Origin: Rhynochetos jubatus
Lineage: Eukaryota; Chordata; Aves; Eurypygiformes; Rhynochetidae
Reading direction: 5' to 3'
NCBI GenBank assembly: GCA_027574665.1
Contig: CM050651.1
Span: 3,473,501 to 3,537,500 of the forward strand
DNA length: 64,000 nucleotides
Shown here piece after piece: positions 49,809-63,975 of this stretch; position 1 is the first letter of the stretch; each line of letters opens with the position of its first letter. The notes under the pieces were generated by a model, which worked only from the letters and a program-made list of their open reading frames with translations, had not been told where the DNA came from and searched no databases. A program made the position numbers and the translations under genes.

Positions 49809-49814
49809 AATAAA
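49809..49814 (+). terminator. PCDH18: Alternative polyadenylation signal AATAAA
   Basis: A canonical hexamer followed by GTTGCAATGTTTCGTT, a plausible GU-rich downstream element. A second one lies at 49850-49855, before GAGTTGTC. Either could end a longer PCDH18 mRNA that includes the poly(A) tract at 49692. Confidence 0.45.
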
Positions 49815-49849
49815 TGATCCAACACCTTGTTGCAATGTTTCGTTCTTAT

Positions 49850-49855
49850 AATAAA
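49850..49855 (+). terminator. PCDH18: Alternative polyadenylation signal AATAAA (distal)
   Basis: A canonical hexamer 41 bases after the previous one, with a TG-containing stretch downstream. Use is unproven. Confidence 0.4.
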
Positions 49856-51359
49856 GAGTTGTCAACTCCCATGAAACCTAAAATGTCCTTTTTATTTTGA
49901 TGATTTAGGTCTATAGTGTCATTTTCCCCTTTAATTAATGAAATATTGCAGGCTGGGTGGGGGTTTTCCTCTTTTTTTACAAGTGTTTTCCCAGAGAAAC
50001 AAATCATGGAATTCAGTGCTGGGACTTCCAATGTTATCTCTGCATAAAAAGGTAATTTGTTCTGCCGTTGTTAGACTGCAAAGCCAGTTGAAGTGAGCAG
50101 TGTATACTTGAGAGACAGCAATAAAACCAACTTTTCGGACCTCAAGCTGAATTCTTAATTCATGTGAATAAAAAGTTGCAAGGGACTGCTTTATCCTTGT
50201 AAATGACACCAAAATAAAAGGAATGTTGCAACTCCCAGGAAAACAGCTGATCATAGGTATTTTTTCCCTCTGTTGTAATTGTGCCTGTCTTCTATTTGCA
50301 AAGTAGTGCAGAAATACTTGAACTTCCTAGAAGAGAGCTATTCTGTATGTACATTGGCTCTCACTGAATCCCATCTTTCCACAGTGGGGCTTCTCCCTGT
50401 ACTGAAGCTAGCTCCATGAAAACTAATTTATACCATGGTGCCATCACCACTGCAGAGGTGACATAACTAATATTTCCCAGATAAAATCAATGTGGTCCCT
50501 TTAGTTCATTTTTTTCAAAAACATTTTTGGTTAGCCTGTTATACTCAGAGAGATTTTTGTGATAGTAAGCACACTGATTGAGAAACACAGGTGGGTTCTG
50601 GACTCCTGATGCTTATTTCAGGAGAGTGTTAAGTTATTAAGACATGGCCAGAAGAAACAGTATTTTTGGCTTCCATTCAGAGCTGTCGATGCATATTTTT
50701 ATAGGGTGCATTTTTTACTGGAAATGTGAAAAACTTTTTAAATAATCCAAGTGAGCCTCTGCATAAAAACTGGCACATACTCTTATTCAGCAGAATTGCA
50801 CTGTAAAGTACACTATAGTTTTTTTTTTTCTTTTTGTAATGGTAGATACAGAAAAGTCCTGTTTAATGTTACCTAAAAAAGCCAGAATTTTATTGTGTGC
50901 ATAGGGTTTATTTGATTGGTCTATGTGTAAGGAAACTTTAATCTCATTATCGGTTTCACGGTGCTGTAGATGTGGCATTGTAGATGTGTAGACATTTCTT
51001 GACACCTAAATAATGGAGAGATTCTCAGCTTGTTTACACTTCAGGAGGTCATGAGCATAGCTATGCTGGTTAGAAATACCAGGACCTCAGATGTCTAACC
51101 AAGTATCTGTATTGGCAGATAAACTATCAAAACGTCATTTTGTCAATATAATAAGAGGACTGGCTTATCAGCACTGGTACAAGAAGATTCTCTAACAATG
51201 GGGGCTCTGTTCCTGTGCTGGACTTGTTATAGCACCTTTGAATGTCAAGAAGACCTCAGTCTCATTGACCTAACAACTGTTACCAGCAGGAAGAGGTCAT
51301 AACATCTCATTTATTAAAGTATTAAATAAACCTCTTCCCTGTTTTTCCCCTTCATTCCC
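49856..51359. other. Region downstream of PCDH18, no gene seen
   Basis: AT-rich. Contains more AATAAA hexamers (for example near 50120, 50165 and 50212) that could serve very long 3' UTR forms. No coding frame recognised. Confidence 0.7.
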
Positions 51360-52480
51360 ACTAATAGGTCTTAATGGCCCCAACCAGCCTCACCTGGGTC
51401 CCATCCTCTCACCCTCACCCCAAGGACTCAGGAGCTTATTTAAGTTCAGCCTAGAGGGTTTAGCTGTTGTATGAGTGTTGGTCCCTCTGTTTGCCTCCTG
51501 AATGGACCTAGGACTTACTAGCAGTGTCTCCAACCCCATGTTCAGCTGCTGCCAAGAGGAGTCCTTGGTTAGACTCTCATCCTGGTTTTTCACCTTCCAT
51601 GTTGTGGGCTGATCAACCTGCTGCATTCAGGTACTGTAGAATGGCAGTTTGCCAGAGAGGGTCCAGACTGTGTTAGGATTGCTCTCAGCTGCTGGCCTGT
51701 CTCCTGCTCCCTCCCGTGAGCAGCCCTGCTCTTGATGCTCCCTGACAGTATCTCCTGCCTCATGTTCATTGCAGGTCTTGCCTCTTTATCAGCAAAGTCA
51801 GGTTGACTCTAAACCTGTCTAGATGCTGTAAGCAGTCCTACCAAGTCCTGAAGTTCGTAAGGGCGTGGCTTCCTGCTTAGCTGGCTTGTTTCTGTCTCAT
51901 TTCATCCCCAACTCCCTTTCAGTTTCCTTCTTCCTCAGTATCCGGTTTTGGTTCTGCTGGCTAATTTCACTCACCCCTACCTCATTCTCCTTCCCTCTCG
52001 GCTCTCTGACTGCTTCCCCTAAGTCAGCCTTAGCCATGTACTAAGCCCGCACAGCCCGTGGCTGTACTCTTGTGTTCATGAAGTACATGGTGTCCCAATT
52101 ACACTGCCCATGACTGCAATTCCCAGTCCCTTCCTCTTCAGCTGGGTCTAGTTAACATATTCCTCAAATCCTCCTGTGCCCTTATAATTGATGTGTAACT
52201 GTAAGCTCCACCGGATTCCCGAATTCCACCACACCCAGTGCCTTTTACTGGGTGACTGTACAGGGTGGCAGGGGCTGACGTGCCTGGCTGCACCTCCGTG
52301 ACTCTGACCTTGTGGAACAAGAGAGGGAGGCTTGGGCAGTGCAACTCCCAAGAAAAAACTCATGCCTGCTTAGGAAATCCCTCATTACTTGAGTCCAGTC
52401 TGGGCACCCAGGTTGTGTGAGGTGTACGGGGGAGTGAACACTGGTGGTTATGTGTGAAGTGTACAAGATGGTAGTTTGGC
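51360..52480. other. GC-richer pyrimidine-rich block downstream of PCDH18, origin unknown
   Basis: About 1.1 kb of C/T-rich sequence on the + strand, with motifs such as CCTGTCTCCTGCTCCCTCCC and CATTTCATCCCCAACTCCC. It differs from the AT-rich flanks on both sides. Only short open frames. It resembles a decayed repeat more than a gene, and I cannot name a family. Confidence 0.3.
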
Positions 52481-53479
52481 AACAGCTATTAAATGTGAAA
52501 ATGATTTAATTTTTCTACTGACATGGATAAATCATTGCTGTCTGTTACAAAACCAGCAGCTGAGACTGAAACTCTCCTTCAAGTAATGCAAATTCCTCCT
52601 TCATAAATGAATGCAGATAGATGTTGCTTCCATTTCTAGAAGAGAAAATATTAGTCCTGCAGGCTCAGACTGGTTTGCGCTGTCTACAGGGCAAACCTGA
52701 TAAGCTCCATTTTCACAGTCACATCATCCACTAGGGATTACCAACCTGTTTTAAATTTAAAATCCTTAAATCAGTTTATGCCCACTGGTCCATGTCACGT
52801 GGACAGTCTCAATGATTTAAAGAGCCATTGTTTGCAGAGGGGGCTTTCTAGCAAAAATAGATTGCGATGAATTTCTGTGGCAGTGCTAGGCATCCAAATA
52901 TCATAAAATACGTAAGGTTTTCCTAGAGGGGATTTCTGTACCAACACACAGTAAAAGTATTTGGTATGTGCATTGCTGCAAGAATCTTAATGTAAAAAGA
53001 ACAGTTATAAGGCCAGGCTCCAGGAGGAAAATTGTTTGCTTACATTATATCTGAAATGCATTGGAGTTTGAGCTGCATTTATTATCAATAGGAAGCTTGC
53101 TAAAAGATCTGTAGATTGTGGTGAATGAGGGGGAAAATCTAGCTTGATCCTACTCTGTTCAGAGTCCCTCTTTTTCTCAGGCTTCACTTATAAATGAGAG
53201 AAATTATACATAGGTGTGTATAAGTGTGTGACCACATATATAAAAACCCTAGCCCCAAATATCGTCTATGTCAAGAACAGGGAAAACTGATATTACACAG
53301 ATTTAAAAAAAAAATCAATAATCTGTATTTGCTACATTTTGATAACTAGTAGAGGGATTGATGGTGTATTTTATGCACCAAGCATGGGTATGATTATCCT
53401 GCCCAAAACACTAGGTTGCTAGAACTTCTATAAATGCTTGGCACAGTTTTATCCTTGAAACCAAAAAGTTTCCTCCTTG

Positions 53480-53650
53480 GTATCATAATGACAGAAAAGG
53501 TCATGAAGGTCAGCAAATATTAATTACCAAAATTCTGGTTATTACTATGTGCTTGTGGTTCTGTCATTGCTACCATAGATTACATTAGTAAGATTTCTGA
53601 ACAAATACAAAGCTTAATTAATGGGTGCTCAACCACTACTTTTCTCTGGA
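53480..53650. promoter_or_regulatory. Candidate downstream regulatory element
   Basis: Contains AATATTAATTACCAAAATTC and AGCTTAATTAATGGG, two paired homeodomain-like palindromes within about 100 bp, 4 kb downstream of PCDH18. Inference only. Confidence 0.2.
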
Positions 53651-56600
53651 TTCCATGTACAATTTCTTTTTTAGTCACTTCTGAAATGGATAAACTCGAA
53701 AATGTACTGAAATAATGATCAGAGTTAGTGGGTTGTTTGACCACTTATTTAATTGGTGTTTAAAGTACTTCTGTAACCACTGCATCACACTTTACTATTC
53801 AGTGTCCATTAGGATAAACACATTGAGAGGATGTGGAGGATGTGGCAGTCAATAATGTCTTTGTTGCATTCTACACTCTGGTCATGTTTATAGTTACTTG
53901 GTTTAAGAACAGCAATCGAAAGCAAACAAAAGCTACCACAAAATATTTAACCTTTATGGTTTCCTATATTTTTCTAATGAAAAATTGAAATTCATAGAAA
54001 ATGCCAGGAAATTTAATTTCCTCCTCTTCTCTGCAACCTGAAGAGAACGTCAGATGTTTCCAAAGATTAGAAGGCTTGAAAAACCTCAATTGTCAGCTGC
54101 ATATATGAAACACAGACTTTCTGTACTGCAGCACCTAGACTAGCATAAGTAGCCAAAGTTTGCCTGCAAGACGCAAAAAAAAAGGCTGGATTTGTGAAGA
54201 AAATCTTATGTTTAAATTTTGGCAGGAAGGACGACACATGAAGGTTAGTCCAAGTTGCTTTAAAGAGCAAATGCAAAAAGAGCTCGTTTGTGTAGTTAGC
54301 ATTAGGTTAACATGGTATATGAACTGAAATCCCTAGGAGATTGTGATATACATACATTTGCCTTCAATAATGCAGGCTGTTACAGAAAGGAGTGAAATTG
54401 TGCCTGGCAGTGTATCCCGAGTCAGACTCTGTCTGCACATAAACCTTGTCCTGCAACCTATTCTGTAATGCAGTTTATATAAATTAAAAAAGGAAGTGAT
54501 AATATTGTTACTTCAATCAATAAAAAACATTCATAATTAGCAACCCTTTTGCACTTCGCATCTTTGGAGCTGTAGAACAATAAATGATTGAGCACTTAAA
54601 GGAAAAAAAATCTGGAATCATTTAACCCACTACTGGGGAAAAGAGCATCTCTGAAGAGATGCCCAGGAACAGTTTAAACAATACTGTAAAAACTATTTAC
54701 AACAGAATTGGTAAATAATACCTTGTTTAATTAAAACACAAAGGAGACTCAGACAGAAACGGGTAATAACCTAAGCTGAAATCTGACCAGTGCACACATT
54801 CTCCCACCACTTACCCAAATAACACTGTGGGAAATTCAGTGAGAAATGACCATGCAAACTGTTTAACAGCTTACATGAAACATTTAAAGCATCACCATGC
54901 ATTCAGTTTCATCGCATGACTTTGGTTTAGTACTGATTCAAGTGAATAAAGCACTACATAACAAAAGAAAATGACATACCAGTGCCTGTCAGTACCCGGG
55001 TGCCTAAATTATGGGGGCAAGCAGTCTATTGCCTGACTCATTTCAGGGCCTCGGTGCTGTGGAGGTTTGCCTATCTGAACACGCACGCTAGACTGGACTC
55101 CAGAGAAAATACAGGAAGAGGAAAAAAGGGCTGCATGCTGTGGCAGGCAGTGGAAAGCAATTGTCTGTCCTTCCGGGTGGTCATCCCTCAACTCTCATTT
55201 GTTAATTTTCTCTCTGAGGTTGAAAAAGTGCTTTAAGCTTTATACAAAGGCAACAGCTTCAGTGGTAAAAATTGAAATTGTATGGTAGTCTAGTGGTTTG
55301 GGCAAGAATTACAAGCTTCCTGGGAAGAGAAAGGGATTTGAAGCTGGGGTTTCTCATAGTTTTGGTAAAGCTAAAAATACTCACTGTACTTTCATTTACT
55401 TGTATTTTGAAAGGAAGAATTGTCCTAAGCTCATGTCCTGAAGATAGGCTTGATCATGGTAGGGTTTTATTTAAAAAAACCCAAAACCTAAAAACTTTTA
55501 GCTTTAACTACTCCTTTTTTAAAAAAACTTTTACCTTTCATCCAAGTGCAGTATGCTTCCCTCCCTTCTTCTCCCTCCAACAGCTCTTGGGCATTTCTGT
55601 CTGTGCTCTTCACTGCCACTGTTGCTCAAAGATAGTGTGCAACAGCTCCAAGTTAGTTTGGAACAGCTCAAGGAGCCGATCTGGCTGAAAGCTGATGCTT
55701 TCCTCATGGTGACATGCATGATGCTGCAGAGGTGGGTCCTGAGTATAGTGTAGCCTGAGTCTTGGTGGGCACCAGTAGCTACAAACTGGTGCTCTTGGTC
55801 ACTGATGAACACACAACTATTGGAGTTTGAGCATTGCTAAGAAAGCAGCTATGAAAGCATGGAGCATAGGGCAGGCTGCAGGCTCTGAGTTACAGGCCAA
55901 CTGTTTGGGGGACATACTCTGAACTCTGCTCTTTAGGGCTGCTCTGCCAGCAGGACACAGCCTAAATGGTTCAGACATGCCTCTGGAGGGTGATTGTTCC
56001 CTGTATGCTGGTGGTTTCATCCATACTGCCATCACTGGCTTTTCTTACTGAGATATTCAGGTCTGATACTCTCTGTCGAGTGCAAATTTCTTCCTGTGTA
56101 TTGCACAGAAAGCATGCTATAGATCACTCTGTGTTAAAAGGTACATCGGTTCTTTTGTGCATTTAGCCTTAAATTGCTGCGGAAATTAGTGTGAGAGGAA
56201 GCCTATCTATCTCCTATTATTTTCTTTCAAGTAATTCCTTCATTGTTTTGTTCCTTCTCTCATTGCTTTGGATATCCTTTATCTTGCTGAAACATTGAAT
56301 GATGTTTTGGGGAAAAATATATATCTAGTAACAGGGAGTAAAGGGACTGGGAAGTCAAAGCTGTCTCATGTGGCCTAGGCAAGCTCTCTGCACCTAAAGT
56401 CCACAGAGTTTTTACAGTAAATACGGACAGTGATAACTTTGATTTTTTTTTTTTTTTGTGCTAAATTATTCAGTGAAAAATGTTGGCTTTGTATTGCAAT
56501 ATTTGCCTGCTTGACAAGATTCATTTGAAGCTGGCAAGGCAGTGTCCTAGGGTCACCATGGTAATATTAAGTAGAAACCATGAATTACACCTTAAAAGAA

Positions 56601-59600
56601 AGTGTTCTTGCTGCTGTGTATGGAAAATGAAACAGTCTCACATACGGTACTGTGGCTATAATAGCTTGGCATAACTTAGAGTCTTTATCTTTTAAAAAGA
56701 TAAGACTTCAGCAATGATTATATTTAGATCTCAGAAGGAGAGTTCAGACTATCCAGTTACTATTATATACAGAAAAAATAGCTGGATAAGGAAAATAAGC
56801 AAAGTCTAGATGAAAGAGGATTGTGTTTGTGTCTCTTTGTCACAGGCTCCAGCTGGTCTTGAAATGAAATATTTGCTCTCTCTACACATAAACATGTTTA
56901 AAAGTGCATTGTTGTAAAATACGGTTGAAATGGAAATGGAGGCATGGGTGAGCCTGACAATCAATTTTACATGTACAGATTGATCATGGACAGACTTTCT
57001 ATTTCATCCTGGATTGGGTAGTAAGAGAGACTGATTGCTGATGCCCTGGAAAAAGCTAATTGTAAGAATCTTGTGATTTAATGAGATGAAGGTACTGCCT
57101 CTGTGTGTGTGTGGAAAAAATCCATTTCAAAATTAATATATTACTGTACAGGAAGAAAAGGAAAAGAATAGGTTAAAAAATTCCAATTTTCCTGTTAATC
57201 AGGCCTGTGCCGCTTCAAGTAATGCCTGTTATCCACAGTATTTGCAAACCAACAGGTAACCTGGTTGGCTTTTATACAAATGATGACAAAAAACCACAGC
57301 AGCTTAGTGCACCTCTGAGAAAGAATGATGGACATTTTTTATTCTAATAAAATCAAACCCTAAGCTTGGTAAATTGGCAGGCTTGAGACCACCTGGGCTT
57401 ATTTTGACCCATCTGGCTTTCTTAAATATGTATGATAATTAGGTCACCTGACTAAAAGAACATATTGATTTGAATCCAGTCTACAAAAATATTTGTGCTG
57501 AAGTGATGCATTTACCATCTTTTCAGAATATTAGGGGGTGATATTAAAATCCTTATACATCCCCAGGTTAGGATCTTTTTTGTTTTGGAAACTTATGTCT
57601 GACCTAATTCCATGGAGAGTCCTATAACTGAAACTTTTAAAATCTTTTAGGAAGATATACAATTTTGGCATTACGATTTCAGTGGTGCAGTAAGCGAATG
57701 ATATTTGCACTGCTTTAAGGAACCAAGTTATGCTATCACAATCATGCCTTATCAACTTAAATCTGTGAAACAAACAGAAGTGTAGGTGTGTATGTTGAAG
57801 AGCAACAAAAATTCAGGTGTGTCTGATGGTTCTTGTCTCACTGTAGCACTTAAAGCAGCAACGTATATGCTGCACATATTTAAGTGCATAAATTCGTATG
57901 GAAAATAGCAAAGAGATTTATCACTGAAAAAAATTTGTAAACAACTGAAAACTCAGCGTCTTTCTGCCAGCGTGGGTGGCCAGCAATAGTACATTCTGAT
58001 GCTATTACTTGACACAGATTTCTTCAACATTTACAACAGTCTACAACAAAACACTCGTAGAGAATATGCAGCAGTTCGAGCTAGCTGTGCAGAGCGACAG
58101 TGAAGATTTGTCAGCATGTGTAGCTCTGCATTTTTTGCATGTATTAGGTTAAATTACCTCATTCCTTCATACCACAGGGAAACCGCTTTATGGAAAAGGT
58201 ATGCACGTGTCATTAGCTGCAATCTTAAAATGGGAGATTTAGGCAAAAGAAAACATGTTAAAATGATGTCAGAAAGGAGCCAACATGATTATTTGGCAAT
58301 TAAACTAGAATGAAGCTTCAAAAGTTAAAACATGAAGCATAGCCACTTTTATCCATGTAGAGTTTGCTCACAGCCAATTGGAAAAAAAAATCATGGTCAT
58401 GTAAGTGACTGTGCTTGCTATGGGGTTCTTAGATGTCTTAATTTCTGAGAGTGTATATATTCAAATATAAAATGAGAATCTTTATGTGGAACACATAACT
58501 GTTTTGCAAGTAAATTTAGTGATTTTTTTAATTTTTTTTTTTTTAAAAATATTGAAATATAAACAGATACTGAAAGAGAAAACACATTTATAAGTGCTGG
58601 AGATACTGCTCTTTCTGGGCTGGGCACAGCCCAGGGCAGGCACATAGACTCTACCAAAAGACCAAAGGTCAGATACTACAGGAAACAAATTGTGTAGGTC
58701 TTTGAGTGTTTGTAGTTATTTCATCTACTTACAACCCATCTGTGGTATCGGTGCTGTGACTAGAAGAACATCTGAAAGCCCGTTGTATAACAAGTACAGA
58801 AAGTACGTTTTTAATGGTAGTGTTTCATGGAAAATGAAACTGCAGTAGAATGCCTGAACCATGTATCGTCAGTATCAACTTTAATTAGCATCTGAAAGAA
58901 TAAGAATAGATAGTATTTCTCTGAAACTCAAGAGAAGCCTCCCCAAAAGGCACTACTATTTTAACAGCTTAATTTAAAACTGAGCAAATAATAGAAAATA
59001 CATATTCTTCTTCACTTCTTGTGCTGTTTCTTATCCCAGGCTTCCGGAAAAAGAAAAGGGTAGGAAAAAGATCTGGACAGTCCTCAGAGGGTAACAGTGC
59101 TCTGCCCTAACAGACTTTGAGGACCTCGGAGAAGGTACTGAGCCCGTTTGAGCACACTTATCTGGATAAAGTGCCTTTCTGGCTAAATCCTCTGGGTCAG
59201 GTCCTGTGCTGGACCTAGTAACGTGTGACTGGTAAATCTTGTTGGGTGTCCAATGCCTTAGTGCGTATGATTCGACTGAGGCTGCTGAGGACTGCTTTAG
59301 ACTGTTAATGCAAGAGCTGATTCATTGTGCCCCACAATTCCAACAGGGTCTGTTTAAAGCTTGGCTGAGGCCTGGGAAAACTGGATGCCTGTCAGTGCTA
59401 GCAAGATGAGTCTGAATGAATTCGGTGCCTTGTTCCAAGGACTCTTGGCTGCATGGGCAGCAGCCAAACATAGGGGTGACTCCTCAGGCTGGTGGGATGA
59501 GAGCAGCCCTGCCAGCTCCTCTGCCCACTGATGCGGTGGGAGTCTGGAGAAGGCTTGGGCGCACTCTCTCCTTTTCTCCCTGTGTGTTGCACTGGTGTCT

Positions 59601-62600
59601 AAGGATTCAGATCCTCTTTGTGTGCAGGGGCTTTGACTGAGCTGGCCAGGTAGCAAACAGTGGCTCTGGAGAGAGCCCAGCTGGTAACCTGGGGAGTGAA
59701 GAGTGGCCTGGGGAAGAGGGAATCTGGCATCTTTCTTGACTGAGTGCATTGCCCTCAGTAATGGTCTTTTTCACTGAAAGCAGCAACGTTATTATTATCT
59801 CTCTATGGAGTCAATAGACAATAAATGAAAGCCTGTCTGACTTCAGAAATGAAAATTGATTCCCTCAATTTGGAGACATCTTGTGTTCTTTCCATCCCTC
59901 TTGGAACATGAATACACAGAAGTCTCTGCCAAAATTAAGATGCTGCTGCAAAGGTATTGGAAACAGCTCTCATAAATATCAACAGGAGGCAAACACAAAC
60001 CATAGGTGCAAAAGGGTAGTGCCTGTTTGGTTGTGCTGGGTGCAAATCTGGAAGGAGAGGGGAATGTCACCCAGCTGGAAGGTGCATGAGAAAATATTTC
60101 AGCTTTAGTTTTTCTCTTGAGAATTGTTCTGCTGTGTGTTCCCAGACAATTTACAGACAAGTTACTTATCTACATTACACATGGTTGGAAGAGTGTCTTT
60201 GGGCAATTTAGTGAAATATTGAGCCTCGAACTCATTGTACAAGACCAGTGAAATTAAATAAGATATGATAGATCGCTTCTAAAGAACACTAGTAGCAATG
60301 TCGTATGATTAGTAGTGTTTTGCAGTTTAATGGTATCTTCCCATAAAGCATTCTTTGAAGGAACAGTACCTGAAAGCAAACATAAGGGAGGATAGGCAAA
60401 AATATCTTTAAGTCCCTAAAAACATGAACATTTTTTGTGAGGGTTGTTGGAGACAACAAAGTCATCCTTCCTTTTTTACCTCGCAATTTAGAATACGTAT
60501 TTGAGGAGAGAGATTCCAGCTGCAGCACAATAGTAGTTGATCTTCCTGTCTTATTCCAACCTAGCTGAGGATGGCTCTCTGGTCCTGACTCCCTGGAAGG
60601 GACGGCTCCTTGCCCCTCCCAGTATTTCTCTCCATAGCTTTAGTAAAGTAGTCTGTGACCCACAAGGGGCTTTAATCACATCAGAAAACTTTGAGGTGAG
60701 CCCTTAGTAAAGTAAATAATTTAAGTATTTAGAAAAGCAGCATTTAGTAAGTTTAACTGAGCAAGGTTACTTAGCACAATTTTCTGGTGTCTCCTAGAGC
60801 TTGATTACCTGTTAACATGCTGTTCACTCCAGCCAGCACTGGAGGCTCCGTTGAATCAATCAGTATTATTGGTTGTGTAATCTACTGGGCAAATAACCTA
60901 GGATATATTTTCTAGGAGTTAAATTAATTTTTTAACACAACATGAAATTCAGCAAAATACGTATGTCCAATCAGTTCAGCCAAGTTCTCTAAATTAGTTT
61001 CTATGTGTTTTCTTGATATGGGATTGCAGTTTTTTGTTTTCATTGCATTTTGATGAGATCAGTGTAGACTATGTTAAATGCCAAAAACAAAATCAGAGTT
61101 ATGTCCCAGGTGAATTGAATTGGCTTGAGGGCAAACAATGACTGAACACAGAAGTGTTTAAAGAGGTTTTCATAAAGCAAATATCAATAGTCTGATGAGA
61201 TAGTATGGATGTTTTCTTAACTTGACAAAAAGAAGATACATTTTTTCCAAATGCAATTACTTTAAAAGGCACTCAGTTAGGGAATACAGTGGTTATTTAA
61301 GCATATGAGTGGAAGGAGAAGGGTGTCCCTCTGATTTAAAACAAACTAACAAAATCAGACCACCAACAAAAGCCATTTTATAAAATACATCTCTAAATAG
61401 CCATAGTGAAGTGCATCAGAAAATATAACAGGTTCTTTGGTCATGATGATCCTAACATCAGAAGATAAGCACGTTTCTTACTTGTCCTTTCAGAAGGGTT
61501 TATAGAGATAGCTCAGTGACTTCAGATGGGAAAATAACAGCCAAATTGGAAATCAACCAAGAATATTTGTAGTATCATTCATTTCCAAGCAATAAATAAA
61601 ACTCACGTCATTCTAGAGAGTTGAAGAATTATTCCACTTTTTACAGGGGAGAACTGATAAAGGCATAGGCAAATTCAAAGCACAACTGGAAAACAAAAGC
61701 AGGTATTAATGTATGAATAGGCCGCCTTTCGCCCCAAGCCATACTCAAAACAGGATTGGAAGTGCTTTCAGCAATGATTCGTCTCAGCCAAGAGCTTAAC
61801 TAGTTCTGTTGTAGTGATGCAAACCTTTGTTGTATAAAGATGCCAACAAAACTTACAGAAAGTTCAGGCTAAGCAGTGTCACTGGTAATGGAAACCTCAA
61901 CAAATGTCCTTTCATGGTTTTCTGAAAAACCACAATTACTTTTTGCTCAAACTTATGTGTGTTAATAAAGTAATTTTATGATGTTGAACTGGTATTTTCC
62001 AGTGAAAGCTTGTCAAGTGCAGTATATCCCAGCAGTTTGAGCTTCAGGGTGGACAAATACTTCCTTTTTAAAAGTCTCTTTTCTGAAATATGGCAGATTC
62101 TACTAAAACTTAAAGAAAACAACACCTTGGTATCTACAAGTATTTAATGCTGGAAGGCTGTCTGTCTCTTAGCTGGTTTGTTGACAGAATAATTAAATTT
62201 TCTGCTGGATAGTAAAAATGCTTAATCATTTTAGACAATGAGCATACTCTTAATATAACTCCTCATATATTTGGGGTTTAGTTTCCTCCTTTTCGCTATT
62301 CTCTAGTGAGATACTGTTTATAAACTGTTATCTCTTTCCCTAGTCCAGAAAAATGACATGCTGAGGCCTGTCTTCCATCTATAACAGTAAAAGCAAAGGT
62401 TTAGAGGAGGATGTGACCTGGATCTAATTCCAGAAGGACATTAGCAAAGAAAATGGTACCTGGTTTACTAAGCATGAAATCTGATCTCCAAAACATTACA
62501 AATGGAAAATACATGTCTTTATCCTGCTTCCACATCTGAGTTTGTTTTTAAAGTGACTCCTTAATGTGGAATGTGATTCAGAAAAAAGTTTGGAGTATCA

Positions 62601-63007
62601 GCAGCTGGTAGTCCAGGAGAAGTGCTTAGGACCATTTTGGTCAAAGAACAGAGCACAACTTTTCACACTGGATATCTAACAAGCATCATGGAGCAGGATC
62701 ATGAGTAATAGTCTTAGCAACTGCAATTAGAAGAAATTGGTTGGAGGCTGGGGGAACTTTAGGGAGAAGGAGATATCCCTACACTATCACCTATACTAGT
62801 CTGTGTTAGGGTAGTTTTGTCTTCTCTGTGTGTGCTTGTTTAGCTGGAGGCTATCAGGAACTAAACTGATGAGTTAGAGTTGCATGTTTAAGTTTAAATG
62901 TAGGGTTTCTGTTTGGTTTAGGATTTCAGAGCTTTCAAGAAAGTTCTGTATGAATCAGGAATTGCAGGACTACAAAAGACAGCAAAATGAATGACAGAGT
63001 CAAAAAC

Positions 63008-63030
63008 AAAAAAAAGGGGGAGGGGGGGGG
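63008..63030 (+). repeat. A-run joined to G-run
   Basis: Eight A, five G, one A, nine G: a low-complexity purine tract. Confidence 0.9.
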
Positions 63031-63975
63031 AAGTTAGAAATGGGGGACCTAAGTGAAAAAGCAGAACACTTTTTTTAGTCCAGAAATGGGAAAGCAGATC
63101 TGTGTAAGCAGCTCCTTCAATTCCTGCAAAACATAACGGGATGGAGATTAGAGACAGAAAACACTTGTGCAAGCCATTTCCCAGTGCTATCAGAGAAAGA
63201 GAGAAGTGGAAAGTACATCTTGTGTCGCTCTCAAGTCCCCACTGTCTGTATTCGGAAACAATATGAATAAACTCCAGAGGGAGCTGCACCCAGTCACTTT
63301 TAGCCAGAAGAAGCTCAGCAGAATGAAACAGTGGGAGAGGGGAGGAAGAAACTGGGAGATGCTGATAAAGATGGGAAAGTCCTTTACTTTGTGAACCGGA
63401 ATGCTTTTATGGGCATAGGAAGTGACCAAAGGCTGTGATGATACTCTGGTTTGCTGGAAGAGCTATTCTCTCTGTGCTCACACCCCAAAACCTTCCCTTC
63501 AGCTGTCCTCCTTTGGGGCTGTACTGCTCCAGCGCTGGAGGTGTGCCTACGGATCCCCCAGACCGTCTCTGATGGGCAGCGGGTGATCTGCCAAAACTGA
63601 TACTTGACAGCAATTTAGAAATCTTGCAAATAAAAAAAAATCATAGCTCTTTTGACCTGGTAGTCAGAAAATTATAAAAATGATATTGAAGTTTGACTGT
63701 GAAAGGGAAAATGTCCCTTTTACTTGCCTTAAACAGCTGGCAGCTGAAAATAACAGAATTTTAAACGAAATGAGATCTGCCTCTCTCTCGTCCCCCTTTG
63801 TTTGCTGTTCAGCTCTGTGCTCTTTTTTTGTTTTGCTTTTGAAGTTAAATTCCTGTAACCACTACCAGCAAAGCCAGCTCATGTGGGTAGCAATTCAAGA
63901 CTGAGTAATTCTGTGAGCCTTTTTCAATCACTCAGCTACAGGCGTAACTACGGCTGCCAGAGAAGAATCTCACTG

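Noticed and set aside
55272..55688. 138-codon + strand frame
   Set aside because: No recognisable domain. It runs through an AAAA/TTTT-rich section with biased composition.
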